A DNA stretch of 64,000 nt from Tetragonia tetragonoides (taxonomy: Eukaryota > Streptophyta > Magnoliopsida > Caryophyllales > Aizoaceae). The position numbers were made by a program, and so were the translations under genes. Within the stretch, counting starts at the first letter, position 1; each line of letters opens with the position of its first letter. The DNA lies in assembly GCA_038025085.1 (NCBI GenBank), contig CM076152.1, positions 40,022,501 to 40,086,500 on the forward strand. The letters run 5' to 3'. Under the pieces are notes generated by a model. It did not search any database. It saw nothing but the letters and a program-made list of their open reading frames with translations, and had not been told where the DNA came from. Shown here piece after piece: positions 49,655-58,694 of this stretch.

Positions 49655-49912
49655 CTCCATCTGTTTCAGATAAATATATACATTTTCTTTTTCACGGTCT
49701 CTAATATACTATTTTGACCATGAATATTTGTATTTAAATGAAGATATAAATTTTTAAAAAAATTGATTTTACGAAAGTACTTTTGAAAATGAATTCAACC
49801 ATAGTATTTTTACAATGTGAATCCTTATATTTTTTTCTTAAATTAATGGTCAAAGTTTTTAAATTTTGACTTTCAAAAAATAAATGTATACATTTATCTG
49901 AAACCGAGGGAG
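49655..49912. mobile_element. Stowaway-like (Tc1/mariner) MITE at the J20 promoter
   Basis: Left terminus CTCCATCTGTTTCAGATAAA and right terminus TTTATCTGAAACCGAGGGAG are inverted repeats of the Stowaway type, here about 30 bp. TA precedes the left end (49653-49654); the right flank reads TT, so the TA duplication has been lost on one side. The element is 258 bp and AT-rich. It sits immediately upstream of the TATA-like box of the J20 gene and so forms its proximal upstream region. Confidence 0.85.
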
Positions 49913-50370
49913 TTTTGGCAATTTTGTGCTTTTAAGCTGCTTATACAGTTTTAGTTCTTTTTACTGTTGGTTTATTATTATTTTTATTTTTATTATTTTT
50001 ACTATGGGCAAGAGAGTGAGGTCATTGAGGTGGCTTGTATATCTGGATATGGTCAAAATGGTCATTAGGCCAAATTATTCTCCTTGTGTGGATGTTTTGG
50101 CTTAATCTTTGCTAACGTACAAGATTGAGTTTATCTAGTGTAAGTTAAGAAATAATGGGACTAATTCCTTGTTTGGCTTGATGGGAATTGGTGGGAAAAA
50201 GAAAGAAATTGATAAGAATCACTAATTTTGTGAGATTTGGACAAAAGGATCACTTTCCCTCGAGGATGTAAACCATCTTATACATTATGCGCACCATTAT
50301 TTTATTACTATTATATTGTGTTAATTACCAGATATAATACAAATTTGCAAACCAATCAATAAATGAAAGT
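49913..50370. other. Spacer, nothing recognised
   Basis: AT-rich sequence upstream of the MITE. No coding frame is visible. Confidence 0.5.
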
Positions 50371-50519
50371 TACATATAGTAATATATATGTATATTTACA
50401 TATATATTTTTCAGTATATATTTACTAGTTATTTTATTACTATATTACATATAGTTATATATATGTATATTTACATATATATTTTACCAGTATGCATTTA
50501 CTAGTTACTTTCCACAAAT
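50371..50519. repeat. Tandem duplication of a 75-bp AT-rich segment
   Basis: TACATATAG begins at 50371 and 50446. Both copies run through TATATATGTATATTTACATA and end in TTTACTAGTTA. The period is 75 bp and the copies differ by few substitutions. Confidence 0.85.
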
Positions 50520-51935
50520 AACATTATATTGGATTTTTCGCGTCTTCAAGACACTATATTGACCACGTATAACTCTTTTATATGAATATAAAATTATAAA
50601 ATTTTGATTTGTTTAAAAGTACTATTTGAAATGAATCTAGCAAAAGTATATTTATTTTGTAAAACTCTAATACTAGAATGCCAAGTATAATTTGTTCTTT
50701 TTTTATATAGAAGTACAATGGTTCAAGAGTACGTCTAGAACTAGAAGCAAACTCAGTGGGCGACTTGCCATCCCCATCTATGCAGAAATTGAAATTGAAG
50801 TCAAGCAAAGTGGCCAAACAACGCCCACTTAACATTCTAGACCCCATTGTCTTAGTCAAAAAGAGCCCACCCCTAGTAGCAAATTTAAAAACTAGTTTAA
50901 GTTGGCATTGTCTCCGCTATTTAAGTTAGCTTCTAGTCCTAGTTTTTTTACTTTCTTTTGCTAAACAGTCCTAGTTTGACTTGGAGTAGTTTTAAATAGA
51001 GGATGTTTTTTGACTAATTTTTATTTATTTTAGAATATCTAGACTGGTTTTTAATATACTTGCCTGAAAAATTAAATCAATTATGATCGTAGATCGAATA
51101 TACAGTAACAAGATTTTATTAAATCGTATTGATTAAAAATGTTGTATTTCATAAATTTGCAGTATAGTCTTTATAAATAAAAACTTTCATCCCTTTAAAG
51201 ATTTTTCTAATCAACGTCTAGCCTAATTGATTTGAACATGCTCGAAAACTCCCTTAGTAATAGGTTATTAAAAATTGTTTGAACACACTATCACTCTTTC
51301 AAAACAATTGGTAATCATTTTCCTCATGAATAAAAGCTCCGTTCCCGTTTACACCTCAAAAAAAATAAAATTGGTAATCAAAACTTTTATTTCAATAGTA
51401 GGTGGTCATAATTGGTTGTTGAGCAGTGTCTTCACTCTCTAAAAGAAGGTGGTGGTCACAAATTTTTGTTTTAAAGATTGGTGGTCACAATTGGTTGATT
51501 TAGACTAATATTTACCATGTTTTAGGTTTATCGCTTGTGATTTGAAAATGCCAATTTAACATTTCTCGTAGTTGATAAATTTCAAAATGCTAGTGTTATT
51601 TTGGGGGGGTAGGGGGGTATCCTAAATGCTAGTTTGTTAATTGCTTTACTTGTTGCTAGAATTTGGAGTTGTAGATTCTAATTTCTATTGGATATTCAAA
51701 TAATCAATCTAGGTCAGGAAATTGGACTAAATTGTTTATAATTCTATAATATATATTTTTTTTGAAGGATAAAGAGTGTTTTCTTATATAAAATTCAAAT
51801 GAAATAAATAGTAATATATGAGATTATAATTACTTAAATGAACAGAACAAAAAACAAGTCTTGCAAAAATGAAAAATCAATGCCAAGAAATTAGGGCCGG
51901 GATTGGGGAGCAAATGAACAGAATGATTTCTACAA
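50520..51935. other. AT-rich intergenic region, no gene seen
   Basis: No supported coding exon. GGTGGTCATAATTGG, GGTGGTCACAAA and GGTGGTCACAATTGG near 51400-51500 are short imperfect repeats. A G run lies at 51603-51618. Confidence 0.5.
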
Positions 51936-52432
51936 AAGAGGTTATTTTACAAAGTATTACCGAGATTAGACTGGTTAGAAAATATTGGATTTCCCATAAG
52001 GGTGTCCATGTAGGCTCGGAAATTCACGAGCCTTGCTAACTTCTTTTTTTCTTTTTCCGGCCACAGTCATAAGTCATTGTTTGCAACAACGTGTTTCCTT
52101 AAGGAAAGTCGTTGTTGCCAACAGCGGCTTTCCTTGAGGAAACACGCTGTTGCAGACAACGTGTTTTCTTGTTCAGCAATCATGATTTTACGCGGAGTTG
52201 CAGCACCTAGGCTAAACTCGCCAACGACAATGGCGTCTTTGTTTGACCAAAGTCAATGTCGATATTAGCGACTCTTTTGCATGAAAGTCGTTGTTGCAGA
52301 TAGTGACTTTTGCTAACAACTGGAAGAAAAAAAAAATCGCGGCTCGTGAATTGCCAAGTCTACGTGGACACCCTTATGGAAAATACTTTTTAACCCAATC
52401 TAATCTGGGTAATATTTTCTAAACTAGCCTTT
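51936..52432. mobile_element. Foldback / Mutator-like element with ~90-bp inverted arms
   Basis: The left arm (about 51936-52033) and the reverse complement of the right arm (about 52342-52432) share ATTACC.AGATTAGA, CCATAAGGGTGTCCA.GTAG and AATTCACGAGCC, roughly 80% identical by eye. The interior holds two near-perfect palindromes: about 52085-52120 (GCAACAACG...CGTTGTTGC with CTTAAG at the centre) and about 52121-52153 (CAACAGCG...CGCTGTTG). No 9-bp target duplication was found, so the class is uncertain. It is non-coding. Confidence 0.7.
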
Positions 52433-52702
52433 TTTTCAAGAAATCGTTCAAATGAACAAGTATGTTCCTTTTTTTTTTAGTGTGTTTGGTAGTCACGTGA
52501 CAAGCAGGTGCTGTATGGATAAAGTGATAATGCCAGTTCTCCATCTCTCTTGAACACACAGACCAAAAGAAGAGCTAAAACCCCTTTTCCCATTCTCCAT
52601 TTCTGCAAATCCTAAAACCCTTGTCTTCAATTCTCTCTACAGCAACTCCTACAGTCTTCATCTGAACCTTCCATTCTCTCTCCTCTCAAAACCATCTCAG
52701 AA

Positions 52703-55700
52703 ATGGCAAGCATTGCATCCTTCCTTCCATGCCCCAGTCTCTTTCAACACTCTTCAACCCCACAGCTTTTCCCCTGTAACCCATCTTCAATTTCAACATT
52801 TTCTACTTCTTCTTCTTCTAGTCATGGATTTTCTGGTCTTAAAATGAAACCCAGAATCTCTTCACAACCTCCATTGATGATTAGGGTCAGAGCTGCTGTA
52901 GCTGAAGAGACATCATCTCCTGCAACTTCTTCTTCGTCATCTAATGAAGAAGCAGCAAGAAGGCTATACATTGGTAACATTCCTAGGAATCTCAAGACTG
53001 ATGAGCTAAAGAAGATTGTCGAAGAACATGGCGCTGTTGAAAAAGCTGAGGTCTTTCTTCTTATTATTACTATTTTTTTTTCATTTATTTGATTATATAA
53101 TTCTTGTTTTCCCTTGCTATCAGTCAATTCAATCAAGGGTTGGACAAAATATGATCTTTTTATGCATTTTTGGGAATTAGAGGTGTGACTTTTGTGTTTG
53201 AGGGTGTTTTAGCTATGTATTTCTGCAATGTTGGGGCATCAATTGAGTGGGGTTATGATAAATTTAATCATACTTACTGGCCCAAGTTGAGAAATCTGTT
53301 TCTGCATTGTTCTTTTGCAGGGTGGTATATGGTAATGGTTGTGGACTTGTGGTTGTTTACGACCTTCGGGAATGGTATAGAACAAGATTAGAATGGAGGG
53401 GATTAGGGGAAGTTCATGTAGATAGGACTTTTTTTTGGTTTGATTATATAATTAATTTCCATCTAAAAAAGAAGTTGAGAAATCAACCCTTGTCCATTTG
53501 TTCTTGGAATTCAGGCTTGTAGTATAAGCCATTGCTGTCGTTGCTCCAAGGATTCAAAGAAGAATTTAATGATGGGTCTATTGATAATTGTGAGGAGGAA
53601 GGGCTTTAGAATGCATATTGGTTGATGAGAAAGGCTTGGGAGGTGTCAATCTAAGCTAGAGTTATAAGGGGGATGACTTGTTACAGTTACGGCTGTGTAT
53701 ACCTGTAAAATCCCATAATTTCTACTAATGGTATATCCGCAAGTTTCAAGGACGAAACTTACTATTTGTAAAGAGGGTAGAATGTAATACACGGTTATTA
53801 CATTCTACCCTCCTTCCAAAAAGTTTTGTCCTCAAAACTTGCAGAAGTAACATTATAGAAAATATGGGATTTCACAATACCTTTATTCCTCGTATCCTGC
53901 CAGCAGAGAACTCCGTCCGTGGTGGTGGTGGTTTGTAGGTATAAGGGAGCAGCTCTTGGTCGACTGTATTAAAACTGTGGACTAGGAGAGTGATCAACCA
54001 CGGGTGGTTACGGACTGGAACAATGATGTGGCTCCTTTGCTGGCAGAATTGGCAATGTACTCTATTGTCTTTGCTATTAGTGCTTTGGAATTCATTTCCA
54101 TAAAGTTGTAATGCCTGGTCGTATCATTTGATCTATATGAATTTCCCCAAAAATTTGTTTATTGTGGTAAGGGGTCACTTCTATCCTGCCAGTACACTAT
54201 TTGACCAAATTTCTCATGTTCATAGTTCACTGCTATGGTGTCAGATGTCAGCTATGGATATAGAAAGCCTCTAGGAGTTGCTTGCTTTACTTGATGGTTT
54301 CGGGGCTGACCACAATACAAAGGTTAGAGACTGAGGAAAGTAAGGCTTCCCAGGAAGGGGAACGTGGGAAAAGTTAAATGTATCCATTATGATATATGGA
54401 CTACATTACTTTGTTTAGAGTGTACTGGCTACTAGTCGAGCAGCCATTTCAGGGAAAATACTTTGCATGATCTCCTTTCCAGTTTTTCTTCGAAGGTCTT
54501 GCTGAAAGCCTGAAACAATCTCTCCACTTGTTAGGGACAAGGATGTCTATATCTTAGATTACATCCCCTCACACAAAAATTACTAGTGCTTCTAACTAAA
54601 TATCTTCACATATTTTCCCTCTTTTTTGGGCTTTCTCGTAAAAAAGCCACTGTACTCTTTAGGGTACCTTCTATAGCACTGGTGGCGGGATCACACTGGG
54701 TGTCGCTGTGACAGCCGTGTTGTCATAGGCATTTTATGTGCTGGGATGCAGAGAGGTGGAGTAGCTCTGTGTTGAGTGAGTGGCTTACAAACACATCTTA
54801 TAGATAATGAGCATTCAAGCTCTTCATACTTAGAAGTTAGAACTTATAAAAATCATTAGATCAACGCCACAAACCAAAATGGATACTGACCTGAATAGTA
54901 AGAGAAGTTGTCTCCATGAAACTTTTATATTGTCTTGTATGACCCTCACTAGCTTTTTAAGAAAGTCAAGACATCAGTTGGCTTTCACTTTGATTCTTCC
55001 ACATTTCCTCTTTGAAGAAGGATATTAAAAACTGAATGTATGATGGTGTTGCTTTCTTAGCTGGGCATTTGTCATCTAAGAATTCACGGAGAAGGTTGTT
55101 TGTGACTGCATTTTTCCAATAGCCATGAAGAATTAAGAAACATGCCACAATACATGCTGCGATTTAGGATTCTATTAAAAGAGCTAAGGTTTGTCCTTTA
55201 GTAACTTTCAATTGCCAACTTGCTCCTAGACATTTTGAGATCCTTTAATCTCCTTGTCGAGTTGTTGTATCACCCTGTATGTCCTCTAGTCTAATGCACC
55301 ATATGAGGTGTTTGGTGATAACCACTCAATATGTTTCTTATCTTCTTGCAGGTGATGTATGACAAGTTTTCTGGAAGGAGCAGAAGGTTTGGTTTTGCTA
55401 CAATGAAGACTGTTGAGGATGCCAATGCAGCCATTGAGAAGTTAAATGACACAGTAAGCCTCTTTACATTACAACACAAGTTTCTTACCTAGCTGGTCCT
55501 ATTTATGTCTCTCGCTCCATCTCATTGCCCCTTCTGTCTAGGAAATTGGTGGACGTAAAATCAAAGTAAATATAACTGAGAAGCCTGTTCAAGCTGTTGA
55601 TGTATCAGTTGCCCAGTCAGACGAATCCCAATTCGTCGACAGTGGACACAAAGTTTATGTTGGCAATCTTGCAAAGACAGTTACCACTGATATTTTGAAG

Positions 55701-56135
55701 AGTTTTTTCTCAGAAAAGGGGAATGTTGTCAGTGCAAAGGTTGACCGGGCACCTGGGACCTCAAAGTCAAGTGGATATGGGTTCGTCTGCTTCTCTTCAG
55801 ATGAAGAGGCGGAGGCTGCAATCTCAGCTTTGAACAATGCTGTAAGCTTACTGAAAATAATACAATTTTTTTGTTATGATATTTGCTATGAAAAAAAGGA
55901 GGCCCCTTATTAAAACCCTCCCCCACCCCCAAAAAAATAAATAAGAGGGCAAATGTCAATGTTGAGATTGTCACTTTCTGTTACCTATCATTGTGATTGT
56001 GTATGCATACCATTTCTTCTAGTAAGCGCGCTTCTAGTAATTGGCAAATTGTGATCATATGCTGCAGTCTCCTGATGCAGATAGTTTTTCTTGCAGGTCT
56101 TGGAAGGGCAAAAAATACGGGTAAACAAAGCTTAG
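52703..56135 (+). CDS. Plastid-specific ribosomal protein 2 (PSRP-2), two-RRM chloroplast RNA-binding protein
   Basis: Exons 52703-53050, 55352-55453, 55542-55841 and 56097-56135 join in phase 0 throughout to 262 residues. The N terminus (about 60-65 residues, Ser-rich, ending near RVRAAVAEET) is a plastid transit peptide, followed by a Ser-rich spacer. RRM1 has RNP2 LYIGNI (88-93) and RNP1 RRFGFATM (127-134). RRM2 has RNP2 VYVGNL (188-193) and RNP1 SGYGFVCF (227-234). The C terminus is VLEGQKIRVNKA. Length and the segments RRLYIGNIPRNL, RKIKVNITEKP and EGQKIRVNKA match spinach PSRP-2 (260 aa) as I remember it. PSRP-2 is a nuclear-encoded component of the plastid 30S subunit with proposed mRNA-binding and regulatory roles. 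Intron 1 (2.3 kb) contains a long foldback. A complete LINE lies 270 bp after the stop codon on the same strand. Confidence 0.93.
53702..53881. repeat. 180-bp foldback in PSRP-2 intron 1
   Basis: Left arm 53702-53789 and right arm 53796-53881 are inverted copies separated by about 6 bp. Matching parts are GGGTAGAATGTAATA / TATTACATTCTACCC next to the loop, then GCAAGTTTCAAGGACGAAAC / GTTTTGTCCTCAAAACTTGC, then AAATCCCATA / TATGGGATTT at the outer ends. The phrase CAAGTTTCAAGGACGAAACT followed by AAAGAGGGTAGAATGTAATA resembles the integrase-end/PPT/LTR junction of plant Ty3/gypsy elements. The hairpin may therefore derive from two inverted retrotransposon fragments. Confidence 0.85.
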
Positions 56136-56567
56136 CAGAAGACAGAAAATTGCGGTTTCAGGGATGGGATGTTGAGTTTTCTGTGTATCATTGTGATCTT
56201 TTTGTAGTACGAGTACTAAAAACATGAGTTACTTGTGCTAGGTATCTGAAGCCTCTCGTGAAACGGAGGGGGGGGGGGATAGCGGCTGGCGGCATTGCAT
56301 GGGCCCCAAAGCTGCCGAGTGCTAAAAGTGACAGCCAGCCAACGAACCCCCTAGTAGGTTTTAGCTGACATCACTTGAACTGTTATGAAGAATAACTACA
56401 ACTGGACACGTAATTCATTCACTTAATTCTTGATATGGTGACATATTGACTTGAGGATTCTTTCTCTCTAGGGTGGGTGTTGGTCATCGGAGACTCCCCT
56501 GTCCACTTTCAGTGGGCGGGGCTCCGGGAGCCTACCCATTCTTTTAGAGTTAGCAATTTAGTTAATT

Positions 56568-58694
56568 ATGGAGTCTGTTTTTAGGATTGAGAATAAACGT
56601 TTTGATCTGAAGCGTGACAGGTTTGATTATTTGTTGGTGGAGCAGCGTCGGGAAGCCAAGTTTGTAATTCGGCTGAGTCGAGAGGAGCTTCTTTGGTGGG
56701 GGAAGGAGGCGATCTCACTGTGGCGAGAAGACAGTGCAGCGAGATGGGTCAGAACTTTGCGTGGGAATGGGTATGTCTTGCTGCTACTTATTTGCATCAA
56801 TGGTGCTGGCCGGTTTTTTCTGTTGGAGAAGCAGCCATTGAAGGGTTCAGTTGTTTCTATTAGAGTTCCGGAGGGTGACAGTGGGCATGGATGGTGTCCC
56901 ATGTTTGAGGCCTTGCAATGCTTTGGTCCTCAATTTATTTTTGTAGGGAGTCCTCGCTTAATGCAGAATCAGCAGCTACACTCACCTAGGGATGGGTGGC
57001 CGGAGCAAGCACCGGAAAAGAGGATTTCGAAGGTTATGCAGAGGGGAAGCGTTGGGGATGGAGAAGGAGTCTATGGAAGGCGCGAGATTTCAGGGCTACA
57101 ATCACGCTCAACCGTTATGCATAAATCAATTAAATCAGTTTTTGAAAAAACTGGGCCTGGAGGGTTATTTCGCTCACCTGGTATTTCAGTTTTTCAAAGA
57201 GTTGGGCCGAGAGGGTCTTTTGGAAGATTTGAGCCTGGTCGTTTTAATTCAGTCCTTCAAAGAATTGGGCCTAGTGGGTCATTTAGAAGATTTGGGCCTC
57301 GGCGCTCAGTTTTTGAAAGATTGGGCACTAGGAGTACTGTGTTCCAAAGACTTGGGCCTGGGGGGTATGCAAGGGGCCCAAAGCCCAAATTAATCAGGAA
57401 TGCGAAATCAGTTTTTGAGAGGCTTGGCCCAGTTCAACATAAGCCCGTTAGAGTAAGGCAAATCTGGGTTCAACGGGGCAAGGTCTCAGATCCGTTCGAC
57501 GGAGAGCACGAGGCCAACTCAAGGCTGACGGCAGGGGGAGAGAGCGCGAACGGTCGACACGTGGACGAAGGTCGCTGGACGCAGGTTTATCGGCGGCGCG
57601 ACCGCCGGCCACCGGCGACTGATCGGCTGCCGAGTGGGGAACCAGCTCTGAGGACGGAAAAACCACCATCTGAAACAGAAATCGCCGGCCGTTCAAAGAG
57701 GCAGGACCCTGCGACTCTGGCGAAGGGTGCGACCAGCATTGGTGCTGCGTTAGAATCGGATTTTGCTGGCACGGGGGTTAGTGAGGTGAGTGGGCCAGGG
57801 AATCGACCGGCGATACTGACAGCTTATGCGCCGGTTGTGGAAGCTGCGTCTCCGGCGAAGGTTGTGACCAATCCTGGGGCTGCTTTAGGGTCGGATTTTA
57901 CCAGCGAGGAGGTTAGGGAGGTGAGTGGGACAGGGCAGTGCGAGCTGGATGCGGGTCCTTTTCCTTTGGTTGGACGCGACGAGTTGAGCGGTGGGTGTGA
58001 GGGGCTGTGGCCTTCGGTGGGAGAGAAGGTGACTCTTCCAAAGTCCGTTTTGGAGGCTAGCAAGCTACTCGGTGATGTTTATTTATTTGGGAAATGGGTG
58101 GCTGATATGACTCAGGTTCGTAAGGAGCCAACAGCACAATCTGAGGTTCCGTTAGAGGGTGTTCTTGGTCGGCTTCGAACAGATTTGGGGGATGCCACGA
58201 AGGAGGTCCCTGAGCTTGGAGGATGGGCAGATGATGATGATTTTTACAGTGATTTTGATGATGAGGATGCTGAGACGGAGCTCCTTATAGAGAGCTTATG
58301 TCGGGATGAGGTTGATGATACGTTAACAGACAGTGATATGGCTGTAAATTTGCTGAATCTGGGAGATTCTAATATGTTTCTGTCATCTGTGGAGGAGAGT
58401 GAAGATGCTGGTATGGGTAATTCAGACAAGATAGATGCCCCTATAGAGGGTGTTATTGAGTTAGTACCACTGACAGGCTCGGGTGGTGATGACAGGGATC
58501 CGCAGGCGGTTCTTGGGCTCATGCGTTGCCAGCTGTTTGATGTCTCGGAGAAGGAAATGCAGGTGAGTGTGGGTGAAAAGGTGCACTCTCGGAGGAAAGG
58601 GAGAAATTGGGAGAAGGAACTTCGTAATCTACAGAGCAGTGTTAATTATGGCAAGGAGAGTGGTCGTAGGAGGGGTCGTAGCCGTTCTTTATGA
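56568..58694 (+). CDS. LINE ORF1 protein (708 aa) with internal SVFxRLGP repeats
   Basis: First frame of the LINE; it presumably binds the element's RNA as the ORF1 protein of L1-type elements does. The N-terminal ~130 residues (FDLKRDRFDYLLVEQRRE, then LSREELLWWGKEAI, RVPEGDSGHGW) form an uncharacterised conserved-looking domain. Residues about 190-288 hold six imperfect repeats of the octamer SVFERLGP/SVFQRVGP/SVLQRIGP, spaced roughly 15-25 residues and separated by basic Gly/Arg/Phe-rich linkers. The C-terminal half is Pro/Glu-rich, then strongly acidic (WADDDDFYSDFDDEDAETEL), and the end is basic (RRKGRNWEKE, then SGRRRGRSRSL). I see no CCHC zinc knuckle and no clear RRM. The stop TGA overlaps the ORF2 start in the sequence ATGA. 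Confidence 0.88.
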   Translation: MESVFRIENKRFDLKRDRFDYLLVEQRREAKFVIRLSREELLWWGKEAISLWREDSAARWVRTLRGNGYVLLLLICINGAGRFFLLEKQPLKGSVVSIRVPEGDSGHGWCPMFEALQCFGPQFIFVGSPRLMQNQQLHSPRDGWPEQAPEKRISKVMQRGSVGDGEGVYGRREISGLQSRSTVMHKSIKSVFEKTGPGGLFRSPGISVFQRVGPRGSFGRFEPGRFNSVLQRIGPSGSFRRFGPRRSVFERLGTRSTVFQRLGPGGYARGPKPKLIRNAKSVFERLGPVQHKPVRVRQIWVQRGKVSDPFDGEHEANSRLTAGGESANGRHVDEGRWTQVYRRRDRRPPATDRLPSGEPALRTEKPPSETEIAGRSKRQDPATLAKGATSIGAALESDFAGTGVSEVSGPGNRPAILTAYAPVVEAASPAKVVTNPGAALGSDFTSEEVREVSGTGQCELDAGPFPLVGRDELSGGCEGLWPSVGEKVTLPKSVLEASKLLGDVYLFGKWVADMTQVRKEPTAQSEVPLEGVLGRLRTDLGDATKEVPELGGWADDDDFYSDFDDEDAETELLIESLCRDEVDDTLTDSDMAVNLLNLGDSNMFLSSVEESEDAGMGNSDKIDAPIEGVIELVPLTGSGGDDRDPQAVLGLMRCQLFDVSEKEMQVSVGEKVHSRRKGRNWEKELRNLQSSVNYGKESGRRRGRSRSL

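Noticed and set aside
56265..56280. G homopolymer between PSRP-2 and the LINE as a functional quadruplex
   Set aside because: A single uninterrupted G run without flanking G tracts is weak evidence; it is as likely a homopolymer artefact.
57000..57400. 133-residue plus-strand frame (56992-57393) overlapping LINE ORF1
   Set aside because: It owes its openness to the internal repeats of ORF1 read in another frame; ORF1 itself runs through with element-wide continuity.
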